Source: Microvirga aerophila
GTDB lineage: Bacteria > Pseudomonadota > Alphaproteobacteria > Rhizobiales > Beijerinckiaceae
DNA: 64,000 nucleotides
Direction of reading: 5' to 3'
NCBI RefSeq assembly: GCF_003332305.1
Contig: NZ_QOIO01000014.1
Location: 56,312-120,311, forward strand
A program made the position numbers and the translations under genes. Below the pieces are notes generated by a model. That model was not told where the DNA came from. It saw only the letters and a list, made by a program, of their open reading frames with translations, and made no database searches. This document shows, piece by piece, positions 20,237 through 28,571 of this stretch (the first letter of the stretch is position 1; each line of letters starts with the position of its first letter).

Positions 20237-20962
20237 TCATACATGCACGTCGCCGAAGGCGAGCTCACCCTCTCCCTGTGGCTTGCGGAATGCCGAATAG
20301 AGAATCCACCCGTAGAAAAGCGCCACCACACTGACAACAAGCCAGCCAGGTGCAGGGCCAATGGCGGCGTTTCGGACCCATTCGTCGAGAGACCGCACGA
20401 GCTGCACCTCGACGGCGCTCGGCTCGAGCCGGATGAAAGTGGTCTTGAGCAACCAGGCCAGCAACAGGATCAGGAACAGCCAGCAATAGTTGCGCCGCAG
20501 GCGGCGGGTGAGCGCCTGTTGACTGCTGATTAGGAACAAGGGGCGCCTGAGATCCCCGCCCAGCACCTGAACCCAGTTATCCGTCGTCCCGTCCTCCGGA
20601 GCGAAGACCTGAGCGAAATAGTTACGTTCCAACCGACGCACACGGCTCCGATAAACATCGAAGAAGCGATACCGCCGCGCCTCGATCACCAGCAACAGCA
20701 GGACCAGAAGCATGGCGAAGACCAACACTCCATGGTGAGCGGTGGGAGTCGAGAGGGAGAGCGACAGCATGGCGGCCACGACGGTAATGGCCCAGTTCGT
20801 CGTACGGTCGATCCGGTCCCGCCAGCCCGCCATGCGGGCGATCTCGGCGCGATGGTAATGCGCCACGAGATTGATGAACTCGGTGGATGTGGTGGGAAAG
20901 ACCGGCGTCGTGATCATAGGCCGAAGATTGGGATTCGCGACCTCGTTGTTCTTCGTCAGCAT
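20237..20962 (-). CDS. DUF2270 integral membrane protein
   Basis: This 241-residue protein has about four hydrophobic segments: two near residues 55-95 and two in the C-terminal half around LLLAWLLKT and VVSVVALFYGWILY. The central part, HYHRAEIARMAGWRDRID with RRYRFFDVYRSRVRRLE, matches DUF2270, a family of membrane proteins of unknown function. The ATG at 20962 has a strong GGGAGGAG site 4 bases upstream and is preferred over the longer frame from 20992. It stands alone, 233 bases before the DUF2934 gene. Confidence 0.8.
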   Translation of the reverse strand: MLTKNNEVANPNLRPMITTPVFPTTSTEFINLVAHYHRAEIARMAGWRDRIDRTTNWAITVVAAMLSLSLSTPTAHHGVLVFAMLLVLLLLVIEARRYRFFDVYRSRVRRLERNYFAQVFAPEDGTTDNWVQVLGGDLRRPLFLISSQQALTRRLRRNYCWLFLILLLAWLLKTTFIRLEPSAVEVQLVRSLDEWVRNAAIGPAPGWLVVSVVALFYGWILYSAFRKPQGEGELAFGDVHV

Positions 20963-21292
20963 TTTCTCCTCCCGAAGCATATGTGAGAACACAGTCGGGT
21001 ACGATCTTGATACTCCTTCGGTTCAATCTGAAGACTCGGGCTCCCGGGCTTTCGTTCGAACTATTGCTCCGTACAGCTTAGGCAAGCGGGACCATCCAGC
21101 CGCCTCCAGTATCGTGATTGTCGGCGCGCGCTTTTGCCGATTGGCAGCAATCACCAAGTTGAGAAACTTAGGAAATTTATCATAGATTTCGCGGGAGAGG
21201 TCGTCGAACCGGATGCCTCCTGACAGGTTCTCTTTTGCATTCGCTTTATCTTATGTAGCTCGGAACGATCACAACCGGACGAAGGAGAAGCC
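20963..21292. other. Divergent intergenic region between DUF2270 and SDR genes
   Basis: This 330-base stretch separates two divergently transcribed genes and probably holds both promoters. It is more AT-rich towards the SDR side (around 21160-21185 and 21235-21255). I found no clear gene, EcfG motif or strong inverted repeat. The ribosome site of the SDR gene, AAGGAGAAG, is at its right end. Confidence 0.4.
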
Positions 21293-22108
21293 ATGACTGC
21301 GGCAACCAGACTCGAAGGCCGTCATGCTCTGGTGACGGGCGCCTCACGCGGGATCGGCCGCGCCATAGCGATTCGCTTTGCCCAGGAAGGCGCAACCGTC
21401 GCCATCAATTACAGCGGATCAGAGAGCGCCGCAAAGGAGACGCTTGAACAGGCGCGGGAAGCATCCCGCCAAGTGGGCGGCCCAGCAGATCGTCACTTGA
21501 TCGTGAAGGCCGATGTCGGAGACGCAGGGGCGGCAAATGCCATGTGCGATCAAGTGATCGGCAAATGGGGGCGGCTCGATATCCTTGTCAATAACGCCGG
21601 CATCCAATCCGAGGCGGAAAGCCACAACTACTCGATTGAAGAATATCAGCGTATTTTGAACGTCAATTTGACAGGTGCGCTGGTCTGTTCCCAGGCAGCG
21701 ATCCGCCATTACTTGGGGCGGCCTGGCGGCGGGGTCATCATCAACTGCTCGAGCGTACACCAGATCATCCCGAAGCCGGGCTATGTCGCCTATTCGATTA
21801 GCAAGGGCGGCCTTGGCAATCTGACCCGCACCCTTGCGCTGGAATACGCGGATCGCGGCATCAGGGTGAACGCCGTTGCTCCGGGGGCGATTCTGACTGA
21901 CATCAACTCGGCCTGGAAGGATGATCAGGAAGCCCGCGCGAATGTCGAAGATCATATCCCCATGGCGCGCGCCGGCACCCCGGACGAAATGGCGGCTATT
22001 TTCGCCTTCTTGGCGTCGGACGACGCGTCCTACGTGACAGGCCAGACGCTCTATGCCTGCGGGGGCCTGACCTTGTTCAACGATTTCAGAACGAACTGGG
22101 CCTCCTGA
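21293..22108 (+). CDS. Short-chain dehydrogenase/reductase (classical SDR)
   Basis: A 271-residue classical SDR with the NAD(P) loop TGASRGIG (about residues 16-23), NNAG near residue 100, catalytic Ser in INCSSVHQ, and YSISKGG carrying the Tyr-Lys pair. It reduces or oxidises a carbonyl/alcohol with NAD(P); sequence most resembles glucose-1-dehydrogenase or 3-oxoacyl-ACP-reductase-like members, so the substrate is open. It converges on the uronate ABC/uxaC operon. No tagaturonate or fructuronate reductase (UxaB/UxuB) is seen in the window, so this enzyme is a candidate for that step; this is inference from position only. Confidence 0.88.
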   Translation: MTAATRLEGRHALVTGASRGIGRAIAIRFAQEGATVAINYSGSESAAKETLEQAREASRQVGGPADRHLIVKADVGDAGAANAMCDQVIGKWGRLDILVNNAGIQSEAESHNYSIEEYQRILNVNLTGALVCSQAAIRHYLGRPGGGVIINCSSVHQIIPKPGYVAYSISKGGLGNLTRTLALEYADRGIRVNAVAPGAILTDINSAWKDDQEARANVEDHIPMARAGTPDEMAAIFAFLASDDASYVTGQTLYACGGLTLFNDFRTNWAS

Positions 22109-22176
22109 CGTCCCCTACAACGCGTATGAGCCGGGAGGAGAGGAGATCCCCTCCCCCCAGCCTTTGCCTCGCGTCC

Positions 22177-23019
22177 TCAATGAGCAGGCTGCTGTTTGGC
22201 CCGCGTGACGATCTGTGTCGGGTTGACGAACCGCAGGGCAATGATCAACCAGATAAGAGTTGTGACCATATACACCACGGCCATGGCGTCGATGGACTGG
22301 ACGGCGCGCACGCCGGCGGCGAAGACGGCGTAGTAGAGCGCCACCACGAGGGTTTGGCTCGTTGGTCCCGCCACCAGGAAGGTCAGCTCGAACATGGCGA
22401 TCGTGCGCACCAGCACCAGCAGCAGCGCCGCAAGAATACCGGGAAGGAGCAGCGGCAGAAGCACATGGATGAAGAGCTTGAAGGTGTTGGCTCCGAACAC
22501 CCTTGCGGCCGCCTCGATCTTTGGATCGATCTGTTCGATGAAGGGGATCATCACGAGGATCACGAAGGGGACCGTCGGCACAAGGTTGGCGGCCACCACG
22601 CCCCAGAAGGTTCCGGCAAGGCCGGTGCGATAGAGAACCGTCGCCAGCGGAATGCCGAAGGTGATCGGCGGGATGAGGAGCGGCAGCAGAAAGAGAAGCA
22701 CAAGGAGGCGCTTGCCGGCAAAGTCGCGGCGGGCAAGCGCATAGGCGGCCGTGACCCCGAGCACGCCGGAAATCAGCACCACGGCGCCCACTACCTGGAA
22801 CGTCACGAGAAGCACATCGCCCAGTTGGAACTCGCTCCAAGCCGACGAGTACCAGCGGGTCGTCCAGCCGATCGGCAGCCAGGTCCCGAGCCAGCGGGTG
22901 GCAAATGAGCTGGTGACCACCGTGGCGATCATGGCCAGCAGATTCACCACAAAGAAGCCCACCACGGTCCAGACGGCCGCCGCCCAGAGCTTCGAGCCGA
23001 TTGTTGTGTCGCGGATCAT
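22177..23019 (-). CDS. ABC transporter permease 2 of the uronate-linked importer (PotC type)
   Basis: A 280-residue binding-protein-dependent permease with six hydrophobic segments and the EAA-like loop EAARVFGANTFKLFIHVLLP that docks on the ATPase. It belongs to the polyamine/iron/phosphonate-type permeases. The ATG at 23019 follows AAAGGGTG and begins just after the stop of the preceding permease gene; a GTG at 23037 is also in frame. It is the last gene of the operon that starts with uxaC. It should form half of the inner-membrane channel. Confidence 0.9.
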   Translation of the reverse strand: MIRDTTIGSKLWAAAVWTVVGFFVVNLLAMIATVVTSSFATRWLGTWLPIGWTTRWYSSAWSEFQLGDVLLVTFQVVGAVVLISGVLGVTAAYALARRDFAGKRLLVLLFLLPLLIPPITFGIPLATVLYRTGLAGTFWGVVAANLVPTVPFVILVMIPFIEQIDPKIEAAARVFGANTFKLFIHVLLPLLLPGILAALLLVLVRTIAMFELTFLVAGPTSQTLVVALYYAVFAAGVRAVQSIDAMAVVYMVTTLIWLIIALRFVNPTQIVTRAKQQPAH

Positions 23020-23023
23020 CGGA

Positions 23024-23938
23024 TCACCCTTTCGCACCCGAGGCAGGGCCTCGATAGAACAAGCCGCGGGAAGCCAGGACCGCCACCACGATGGCGAGTT
23101 GGACGAACCCCATGATCATCGCGACCGCCGAAGCCATCGGATAATCATACTCTTCGAACGCCGCCTGATAGGCCGCAATCGAGATCACACGTGTCAGACC
23201 TGCAGGCTCTCCAAGCAAGACCGCCGACGGAAAGACCGAAAAGGCTTGAACGAAGGACAGGCAGAACGTGATGGCGAAGCCCGGCATGAGCAGAGGCAGA
23301 TAAATATGCCGGAATCGCTGCCAAGCGCTGGCCCCGAGCGTCGCGGCCGCCTGCTCGAGCGCAGGATCAATGCCGGTGACGTAGGACAGAGTCAGGAGGA
23401 ACGTGAACGGGAACCCGGTGATCACCAGGGACGCGAAAACGCCCCAGTAGTTATGAACGAGCTTCAGGGGCTGGGAGATCAGCCCGAAGGTCATCAGGGT
23501 TCGGTTGAACCAGCCCTGGGGTCCAAGGTAATTCAGCAGTCCTTCGGCCACCAGAACGGTGCCTAGCGTGATGGGCAGAACCAGGATCGTGGTGAGAAGA
23601 CGTTGGCGGCGCATCAGCCGAACGCGAAACGCGATTGGGACCGCAATCAACAGATTGAGGAGCGTGACCGGGACTGCCAGCCCGAGCGTCTTGCCAATCG
23701 TCTCGTAGAGAAAGGGATCGGAGAAGAAGCGCTTGTAATTGGCAAGCCAGTCTCCGCCGGCTTTTGGCTCGAAGGACAGGATGAAGCCGAATGCGAAGGG
23801 GTAGACGAAGAGAAGAAGGCTGAAGATGGCGGCGGGTACGACGAGTAATGTCACCGCGTCGAACCCGTAGGCCGCCAACCGCTGGCGCAGGCTGGGGCCC
23901 TCTAGGATCGTGGGGGTTGGAGCGAGCGCGTCCATCAT
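23024..23938 (-). CDS. ABC transporter permease 1 of the uronate-linked importer (PotB type)
   Basis: A 304-residue permease with a longer N-terminal cytoplasmic segment, six hydrophobic helices and the EAA loop ALEQAAATLGASAWQRFRHI. It pairs with the permease encoded immediately downstream. Its ATG overlaps the stop of the ATPase gene (ATGA), with GGGGAGG in front, showing translational coupling. Family membership (spermidine/putrescine, iron and 2-aminoethylphosphonate importers) does not fix the substrate; the operon with uxaC suggests a uronate or related acid sugar. Confidence 0.9.
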   Translation of the reverse strand: MMDALAPTPTILEGPSLRQRLAAYGFDAVTLLVVPAAIFSLLLFVYPFAFGFILSFEPKAGGDWLANYKRFFSDPFLYETIGKTLGLAVPVTLLNLLIAVPIAFRVRLMRRQRLLTTILVLPITLGTVLVAEGLLNYLGPQGWFNRTLMTFGLISQPLKLVHNYWGVFASLVITGFPFTFLLTLSYVTGIDPALEQAAATLGASAWQRFRHIYLPLLMPGFAITFCLSFVQAFSVFPSAVLLGEPAGLTRVISIAAYQAAFEEYDYPMASAVAMIMGFVQLAIVVAVLASRGLFYRGPASGAKG

Positions 23939-25020
23939 GCCCTCCCCTGTATCGGCTCCGCGAAGACGAGAATTCGCTCGTCGCCAGCGTGTAGGTGAAT
24001 CTGCGATCCAGGCTCCACGCTCACGTGGGACCGGAAAACGAAATCATGTCCGCCGTGCGAATGGGCCGTGCCGACAAATTCGCGCCCACGATACTCGATG
24101 GTATCCACCGTGACCGCGAGTGAGTTGGGTCCGGGTTCTCCGACGACGAGATCATCGGGCCTGATGGCCGCATAGGCCGACGAGCCGGAAGAAAGCTTCT
24201 CCCTCGCGATGCCGTGGATCTGGGCCCCGTTCACGTCGATGACGGCCCGATCGTTCGTCGAGGACAGGACGCGCCCCTTGAGCTTGTTGCGGAAGCCCAT
24301 GAAATCCGCCACGTCGAGATGAGCAGGTTGTTCGTAAAGCTCCTTCGGCGTTCCCACCTGGCGGATGACGCCGTCGCGCAGAACGACGATACGGTCGGCG
24401 AGCGAGAGAGCTTCGTCTTGATCATGGGTCACGTAGATGGTCGTGGCGCCAAGTTCATTGTGAATGCGCCGGATCTCCGCCCGCATCTCAAGCCGCAGCT
24501 TGGCGTCCAGGTTCGACAGCGGCTCGTCCATGAGAACGAGCGGCGGCTCGATCACAATGGCGCGGGCAATCGCTACGCGCTGCTGCTGCCCACCCGAGAG
24601 CTGACCGGGCAGCTTATGCTCCTGCCCCTGGAGGCGAACGAGGCTGAGCGCCTCGTCGACCTTTCGGTCCATCTCGGCCTTCAGCGTGCCACGCATCTTG
24701 AGGCCGAAACCGATGTTTTGGCGCACGTTGAGATGGGGAAAGAGCGCGTAATTCTGGAAAACCATCCCGAACCCGCGCTCCTCCGGGCGAAGCGTGTCGA
24801 CCCGGTGTTTGTCGAGCCAGATCGCCCCACCTGTAACGGGAAGGAGGCCCGCGATGCAGTTCAGGGTCGTCGACTTGCCGCATCCTGAAGGCCCGAGGAG
24901 CGCGATGAACTCGCGCCGCCGGATCGTCAGAGAAATGTCGCGCAAGGCGTTGAGTGTCCCGAAATCGCGGCTCACGCGATCGAGCCGGACTTCTTCGAAC
25001 TGTGACAAGGCAATGGTCAT
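23935..25020 (-). CDS. ABC transporter ATP-binding protein (PotA/UgpC type)
   Basis: This 361-residue ATPase has Walker [10 protein letters not shown], signature [15 protein letters not shown], Walker [17 protein letters not shown] and the H-loop in [12 protein letters not shown]-terminal TOBE-type regulatory domain follows (about residues 245-361). It energises the two permeases encoded downstream. The ATG at 25020 is chosen because the residues before it have no family similarity; the open frame continues to 25134. It starts 16 bases after the binding-protein gene, in the same operon as uxaC. Confidence 0.93.
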   Translation of the reverse strand: MTIALSQFEEVRLDRVSRDFGTLNALRDISLTIRRREFIALLGPSGCGKSTTLNCIAGLLPVTGGAIWLDKHRVDTLRPEERGFGMVFQNYALFPHLNVRQNIGFGLKMRGTLKAEMDRKVDEALSLVRLQGQEHKLPGQLSGGQQQRVAIARAIVIEPPLVLMDEPLSNLDAKLRLEMRAEIRRIHNELGATTIYVTHDQDEALSLADRIVVLRDGVIRQVGTPKELYEQPAHLDVADFMGFRNKLKGRVLSSTNDRAVIDVNGAQIHGIAREKLSSGSSAYAAIRPDDLVVGEPGPNSLAVTVDTIEYRGREFVGTAHSHGGHDFVFRSHVSVEPGSQIHLHAGDERILVFAEPIQGRA

Positions 25021-25036
25021 CGCGGGTCCCCTGGAG

Positions 25037-26224
25037 TTACTTGCGCTTCGCGCCGCCGACCTGCTCGTCCCACATGCGGAATGCGACGACCATCTGTTCG
25101 GGCTGGAGCGGCAGTTCGATCGGATTTTCGGCAATCCACTTCTCGTATTCAGGACGTCCGAATTCCTTCAGGGCTTCCTGGCTTTCCGGCGGAGCCATGT
25201 CGAGGGTCACCCCCTTCACGGCGGGGCCCGGATAGAAGTAGCCCTCGTCGTAGGTGTAGGCCTGCTGCTCCTTGGTGAGCAGGAAGTTCATTAGATCGAG
25301 AAGAACGGCGAACTTCTCGTTGGGGAGGCCCTTGGGCACGCACATGTAGTGAGCGTCCGCCACCCAGTGGAAGCCTTTTAGGGCCGCAACCTTGGCCTCC
25401 TTCGGCACGACGCCGAGGACGCGCGGGTTAATGTCCCAACCGGTGGTGGACACGGTCATGTCGCGGGAGCCTTCTCCCAGCTCCTTCATCACCGCACCCG
25501 TGCCGGAGGGGTAGTATTCGATGTATTGACCGAGTTCCTTGAGATACGCCCAAGTCTTGTCCCAACCCTTGGCCGGATCCTGCGGGTTGCTGTCCCCGAG
25601 AATATACGGCAGACCCATGATGAAGGTGCGGCCGGGTCCGGAATTTGCCGGCCGGGCATAGATGAGCCGGTTCGGGTTGGCCTTCGCCCACGCCAAAAGT
25701 TCCTCGGCCGTGGTCGGCACATTCTTCACCTTGTCCGGCATATACTCGAGCAAAGGTCCGGAGGGATAATAGGTGACGACGACGCCTTGTCCCTTGGCGA
25801 GGGTCTGCATCTTGGCTGCCGCCGGCAGGTAGATGTCGTCGAGCTTCGGCAGCGCGCCCGCATGGGCCGGCAGTAGATCCACCCAGAGTTTCTGGTCGAT
25901 GCCGGCGGAGAGCGCGTCAGTCCCGGTCAGAACCAGATCGATGTCGACCCGGCCTGCATCCTGCTGCGCCTTGATCTTGCCTGCGAGCTCCGGAGCCGGC
26001 GCCTTGGTGAACGTGATGCGCGAGACGAGATTCGGTTTGGCCTTCCGGTAATTCTCGATAGCTTTCTGGGTGAGGGCAAGATTGCCGGCGACATCGATAA
26101 CGCTGAGTGCCACGGGGCTCGTCGGCAGCGCCATTTGGCCGAAGCTCGGCCCTCCGAATGCGGCAACGCCTGCAGCTCCGGCGACACCTCCAACGAAGGT
26201 CCGTCTGGTGATTGGATTTGTCAT
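25037..26224 (-). CDS. Extracellular solute-binding protein, Tat-exported, of the uronate-linked importer
   Basis: A 395-residue periplasmic binding protein. The N-terminus carries a twin-arginine motif (TRRTFVGG) and an alanine/glycine-rich hydrophobic stretch ending in FGQ, so Tat export is likely. The mature part matches the iron/polyamine-type solute-binding proteins (SBP family 8-like), with two lobes and a closing segment KFAVLLDLMNFLLTKEQQ. GGGAGGAAG precedes the ATG. It lies 50 bases after uxaC and 16 bases before the ATPase gene. Uronates or aldonates are the obvious candidate ligands from context. Confidence 0.9.
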   Translation of the reverse strand: MTNPITRRTFVGGVAGAAGVAAFGGPSFGQMALPTSPVALSVIDVAGNLALTQKAIENYRKAKPNLVSRITFTKAPAPELAGKIKAQQDAGRVDIDLVLTGTDALSAGIDQKLWVDLLPAHAGALPKLDDIYLPAAAKMQTLAKGQGVVVTYYPSGPLLEYMPDKVKNVPTTAEELLAWAKANPNRLIYARPANSGPGRTFIMGLPYILGDSNPQDPAKGWDKTWAYLKELGQYIEYYPSGTGAVMKELGEGSRDMTVSTTGWDINPRVLGVVPKEAKVAALKGFHWVADAHYMCVPKGLPNEKFAVLLDLMNFLLTKEQQAYTYDEGYFYPGPAVKGVTLDMAPPESQEALKEFGRPEYEKWIAENPIELPLQPEQMVVAFRMWDEQVGGAKRK

Positions 26225-26274
26225 TGTCTTCCTCCCATTTTGTTCGGCATGGCTCTGTTGAACCATGTCCGGCC

Positions 26275-27678
26275 TCACAGCCTGTAAGCCTCTTTGGCGA
26301 GGCGATAAGCGAGATCGTATGCCACCTCGTGCGCCTCGTCCTCGTCGAGGCGATGCGTCGTCACGAGATTTGCCAGAAAGGCGCAGTCGACCCGGCGCGC
26401 AACGTCATGGCGCGCGGGGATGGACAGGTAAGCTCGCGTATCGTCGTTGAAGCCGACGGTATTGTAAAATCCCGCTGTTTCGGTCGTCATCTCGCGGAAC
26501 CGGCGCATACCTTCCGGCGCATCGAAGAACCACCAGGCTGGGCCGAGCTTCAGCGCCGGGTAATGTCCGGCCAGGGGAGCAAGCTCTCTGGAGTAGCTCG
26601 TCTCGTCGAGGGTAAAGACAATCAGCGTGAAATCGCGCTCGTTGCCGAAACGATCGAGGAGCGGCTTGAGCGCCCTTACATAGTCGGTCTGTGACGGGAT
26701 GTCGGCGCCCATGTCGCGGCCGAACCGTGTGAAGATCGCGTTGTTGTGGTTTCGGACCGACCCCGGATGGATCTGCATCACCATCCCGTCCTCGACGCTC
26801 ATGGCGGCCATCTCGGTGAGCATTTGGGCCCGGAAAAGCTCGGCATCCTCTGCGCTCGCTCCAGAGGTGGAAACACGGCGGAACAGTGCATCGGCATCCG
26901 GGAGGGACAGGTCGGCGGTTCGCGCCGTCGGGTGTCCATGGTCCGTAGAGGTCGCGCCATACTCGCGGAAGAAGGCGCGGCGCTTCCTATGGGCCTCAAG
27001 GTAGCCGTCCCAAGTCGAGGTGTCGCAGCCCGTGATCTCGCCGAACTTCGTCAGGTTCTGTCGGAAACCCTCGAATTCAGGGTCGACGACCGGGTCCGGG
27101 CGATAAGCGGTGATGACCCTTCCCTCCCAGCCTGACTTGCGGATCATCTCGTGGTACTTCAACGGATCGAGCGGGCTTTCCGTAGTGGCGATCGCCTTGA
27201 TCCGGAAGCGCTCGAACAAGGCCCGAGGCCTGAACTCCGGCGTGCGCAAAGCCGCATCGATCCGGTCAAAGTAGTGATCCGCAGTCGCCTCCGATAGCCG
27301 CTCCTCGAAGCCGAACAGCGTTGCGAAGGTGTGGTCGAGCCATGCCCTGGTGGGAGTTCCCCGGAACAGGTGGTAGTGGGCGGCGAAGCGTCGCCAGATA
27401 GTGCGCGGGTCCTTCTCGACCGTCCCGCCGTCCTTGGTCGGGATGCCAAGATCCGCCAAGGGGATGCCCTGGCTGTAGAGCATGCGGAAAATGTAGTGGT
27501 CGGGAATGACGAACAGCGTCGCCGGATCCGGAAAAGGTTCGTTCTCGGCGTACCAACGGGGATCCGTGTGGCCGTGCGGCGAGACGATGGGCAGGTCCTG
27601 AATCCCGGAATAGAGCTTTCGCGCCACATCGCGCGCTGCGGGCTCGACAGGAAACAGCCGGTCCGGATGGATCAGCAT
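26275..27678 (-). CDS. uxaC: Glucuronate/galacturonate (uronate) isomerase
   Basis: UxaC isomerises D-glucuronate to D-fructuronate and D-galacturonate to D-tagaturonate, the first step of hexuronate breakdown. The 467-residue length is normal. It shows the N-terminal amidohydrolase-like metal motif SPHGHTDPRWY (HxH) and later TTESPLD, ITAYRPD, MQIHPGSVRNHN, and the C-terminal NDDTRAYLSIPARHD. The ATG at 27678 follows GGGAGAA; the longer frame to 27795 runs into the regulator promoter area. It is the first gene of the operon that continues with the ABC importer, and it is divergent from the GntR regulator. Confidence 0.95.
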   Translation of the reverse strand: MLIHPDRLFPVEPAARDVARKLYSGIQDLPIVSPHGHTDPRWYAENEPFPDPATLFVIPDHYIFRMLYSQGIPLADLGIPTKDGGTVEKDPRTIWRRFAAHYHLFRGTPTRAWLDHTFATLFGFEERLSEATADHYFDRIDAALRTPEFRPRALFERFRIKAIATTESPLDPLKYHEMIRKSGWEGRVITAYRPDPVVDPEFEGFRQNLTKFGEITGCDTSTWDGYLEAHRKRRAFFREYGATSTDHGHPTARTADLSLPDADALFRRVSTSGASAEDAELFRAQMLTEMAAMSVEDGMVMQIHPGSVRNHNNAIFTRFGRDMGADIPSQTDYVRALKPLLDRFGNERDFTLIVFTLDETSYSRELAPLAGHYPALKLGPAWWFFDAPEGMRRFREMTTETAGFYNTVGFNDDTRAYLSIPARHDVARRVDCAFLANLVTTHRLDEDEAHEVAYDLAYRLAKEAYRL

Positions 27679-27739
27679 AGCGTTCTCCCTAGGGCCTATT
27701 CCGACTTGCTTTTCGTTCGGTTCAAGGCCTGACACCGCC

Positions 27740-27768
27740 ACTGTAGGGCCCAATGTGGTTCTTTGCAA
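27740..27768 (-). promoter_or_regulatory. Possible promoter of the uxaC operon
   Basis: Read on the minus strand, TTGCAA is followed after 17 bases by TACAGT, a fair match to a housekeeping promoter, about 60 bases upstream of the uxaC ATG. A partial inverted repeat containing CTAC and GTAG (plus strand 27773-27787) lies between it and the GntR gene and could be the regulator's operator. Both assignments are weak. Confidence 0.3.
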
Positions 27769-27797
27769 TGGTCTACTAGTATGGTAGTGTGCCACCT

Positions 27798-28523
27798 ATG
27801 TTGGATTGCACGCTTCCAAATCTTGGTCTCAGCCGCGAGCCCATGGCCCGCCAGGTGACTCGCGCGCTTCGTCAAGCCATCGTGACCATGCAGCTGGCTC
27901 CAGGAGAAATGCTGTCCGAGCAGGACCTCGCGCGGCGCTTCGGCGTCAGTCGTTCCCCCGTGCGGGAGGCCCTGATCAAGCTGAGCGAGGCGGGTCTCGT
28001 GCGCGTGCTGCCCCAACGGGGCACTCAGGTGGTCAAGATTTCGCGCGCTGGCGTCGAGGATGCCCGCTTCATCCGCGAAGCGGTCGAAACAGCGGTTGTG
28101 CGCGAAGCGGCAGCCCGGGCGAATCCGACCATGATCGCTGGCTTGAACGAAAGCTTGGCAAGACAGCGGCGCGCGCAGCGCTCCATAACGCCGGAGGAAT
28201 TCCTCGAGCTTGATGAGGAATTTCATCGCCTGCTGGCTGAAGCCGCCGGGCGTCCTGCAGCTTGGCAGATGATCGAGGACGTCAAACCCCAGATGGACCG
28301 GGTGCGTTTTCTCGACATGGCCCAAGCCACCCCACGGCACATCGTGGTCGCACAACACGGCACGATCGTGGACGCCATCAAGGCGCAGGATCCTGCCGCA
28401 GCAGAAAAGGCGATGCGCCATCATCTGAGCGAGATTCTGCGATCACTGCTGGAACTTGCCACAGAGCATCCTGATCTTTTCGAATGGGAACCAGAGAACC
28501 CGCCCGCTGCACTGAGTGCGTGA
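27798..28523 (+). CDS. GntR-family regulator, FadR subfamily
   Basis: A 241-residue transcription factor. Residues about 15-75 form the winged helix (MLSEQDLARRFGVSRSPVREALIKL then QRGTQVVKIS). The rest is an all-helical FCD ligand-binding domain with the histidine/acidic pattern seen in organic-acid sensors (LDEEFHRLLAEAAG). Regulators of this type (UxuR, ExuR) sense uronates and repress catabolic genes. It stands divergent to the uxaC-ABC operon and 48 bases upstream of altronate dehydratase, so it probably controls both. The ATG at 27798 is used; a GTG three codons earlier is possible. No clear ribosome site is seen. Confidence 0.9.
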   Translation: MLDCTLPNLGLSREPMARQVTRALRQAIVTMQLAPGEMLSEQDLARRFGVSRSPVREALIKLSEAGLVRVLPQRGTQVVKISRAGVEDARFIREAVETAVVREAAARANPTMIAGLNESLARQRRAQRSITPEEFLELDEEFHRLLAEAAGRPAAWQMIEDVKPQMDRVRFLDMAQATPRHIVVAQHGTIVDAIKAQDPAAAEKAMRHHLSEILRSLLELATEHPDLFEWEPENPPAALSA

Positions 28524-28571
28524 GCCTGCCCTGCCCGCTCGCATCAGAAGCGACGCATTGAGGAAAACGAT

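Noticed and set aside
22126..22908. A 260-residue plus-strand open frame antisense to a permease gene
   Set aside because: Its composition (runs of Glu, His, Gln, Arg) is the usual reflection of a hydrophobic protein gene on the other strand.
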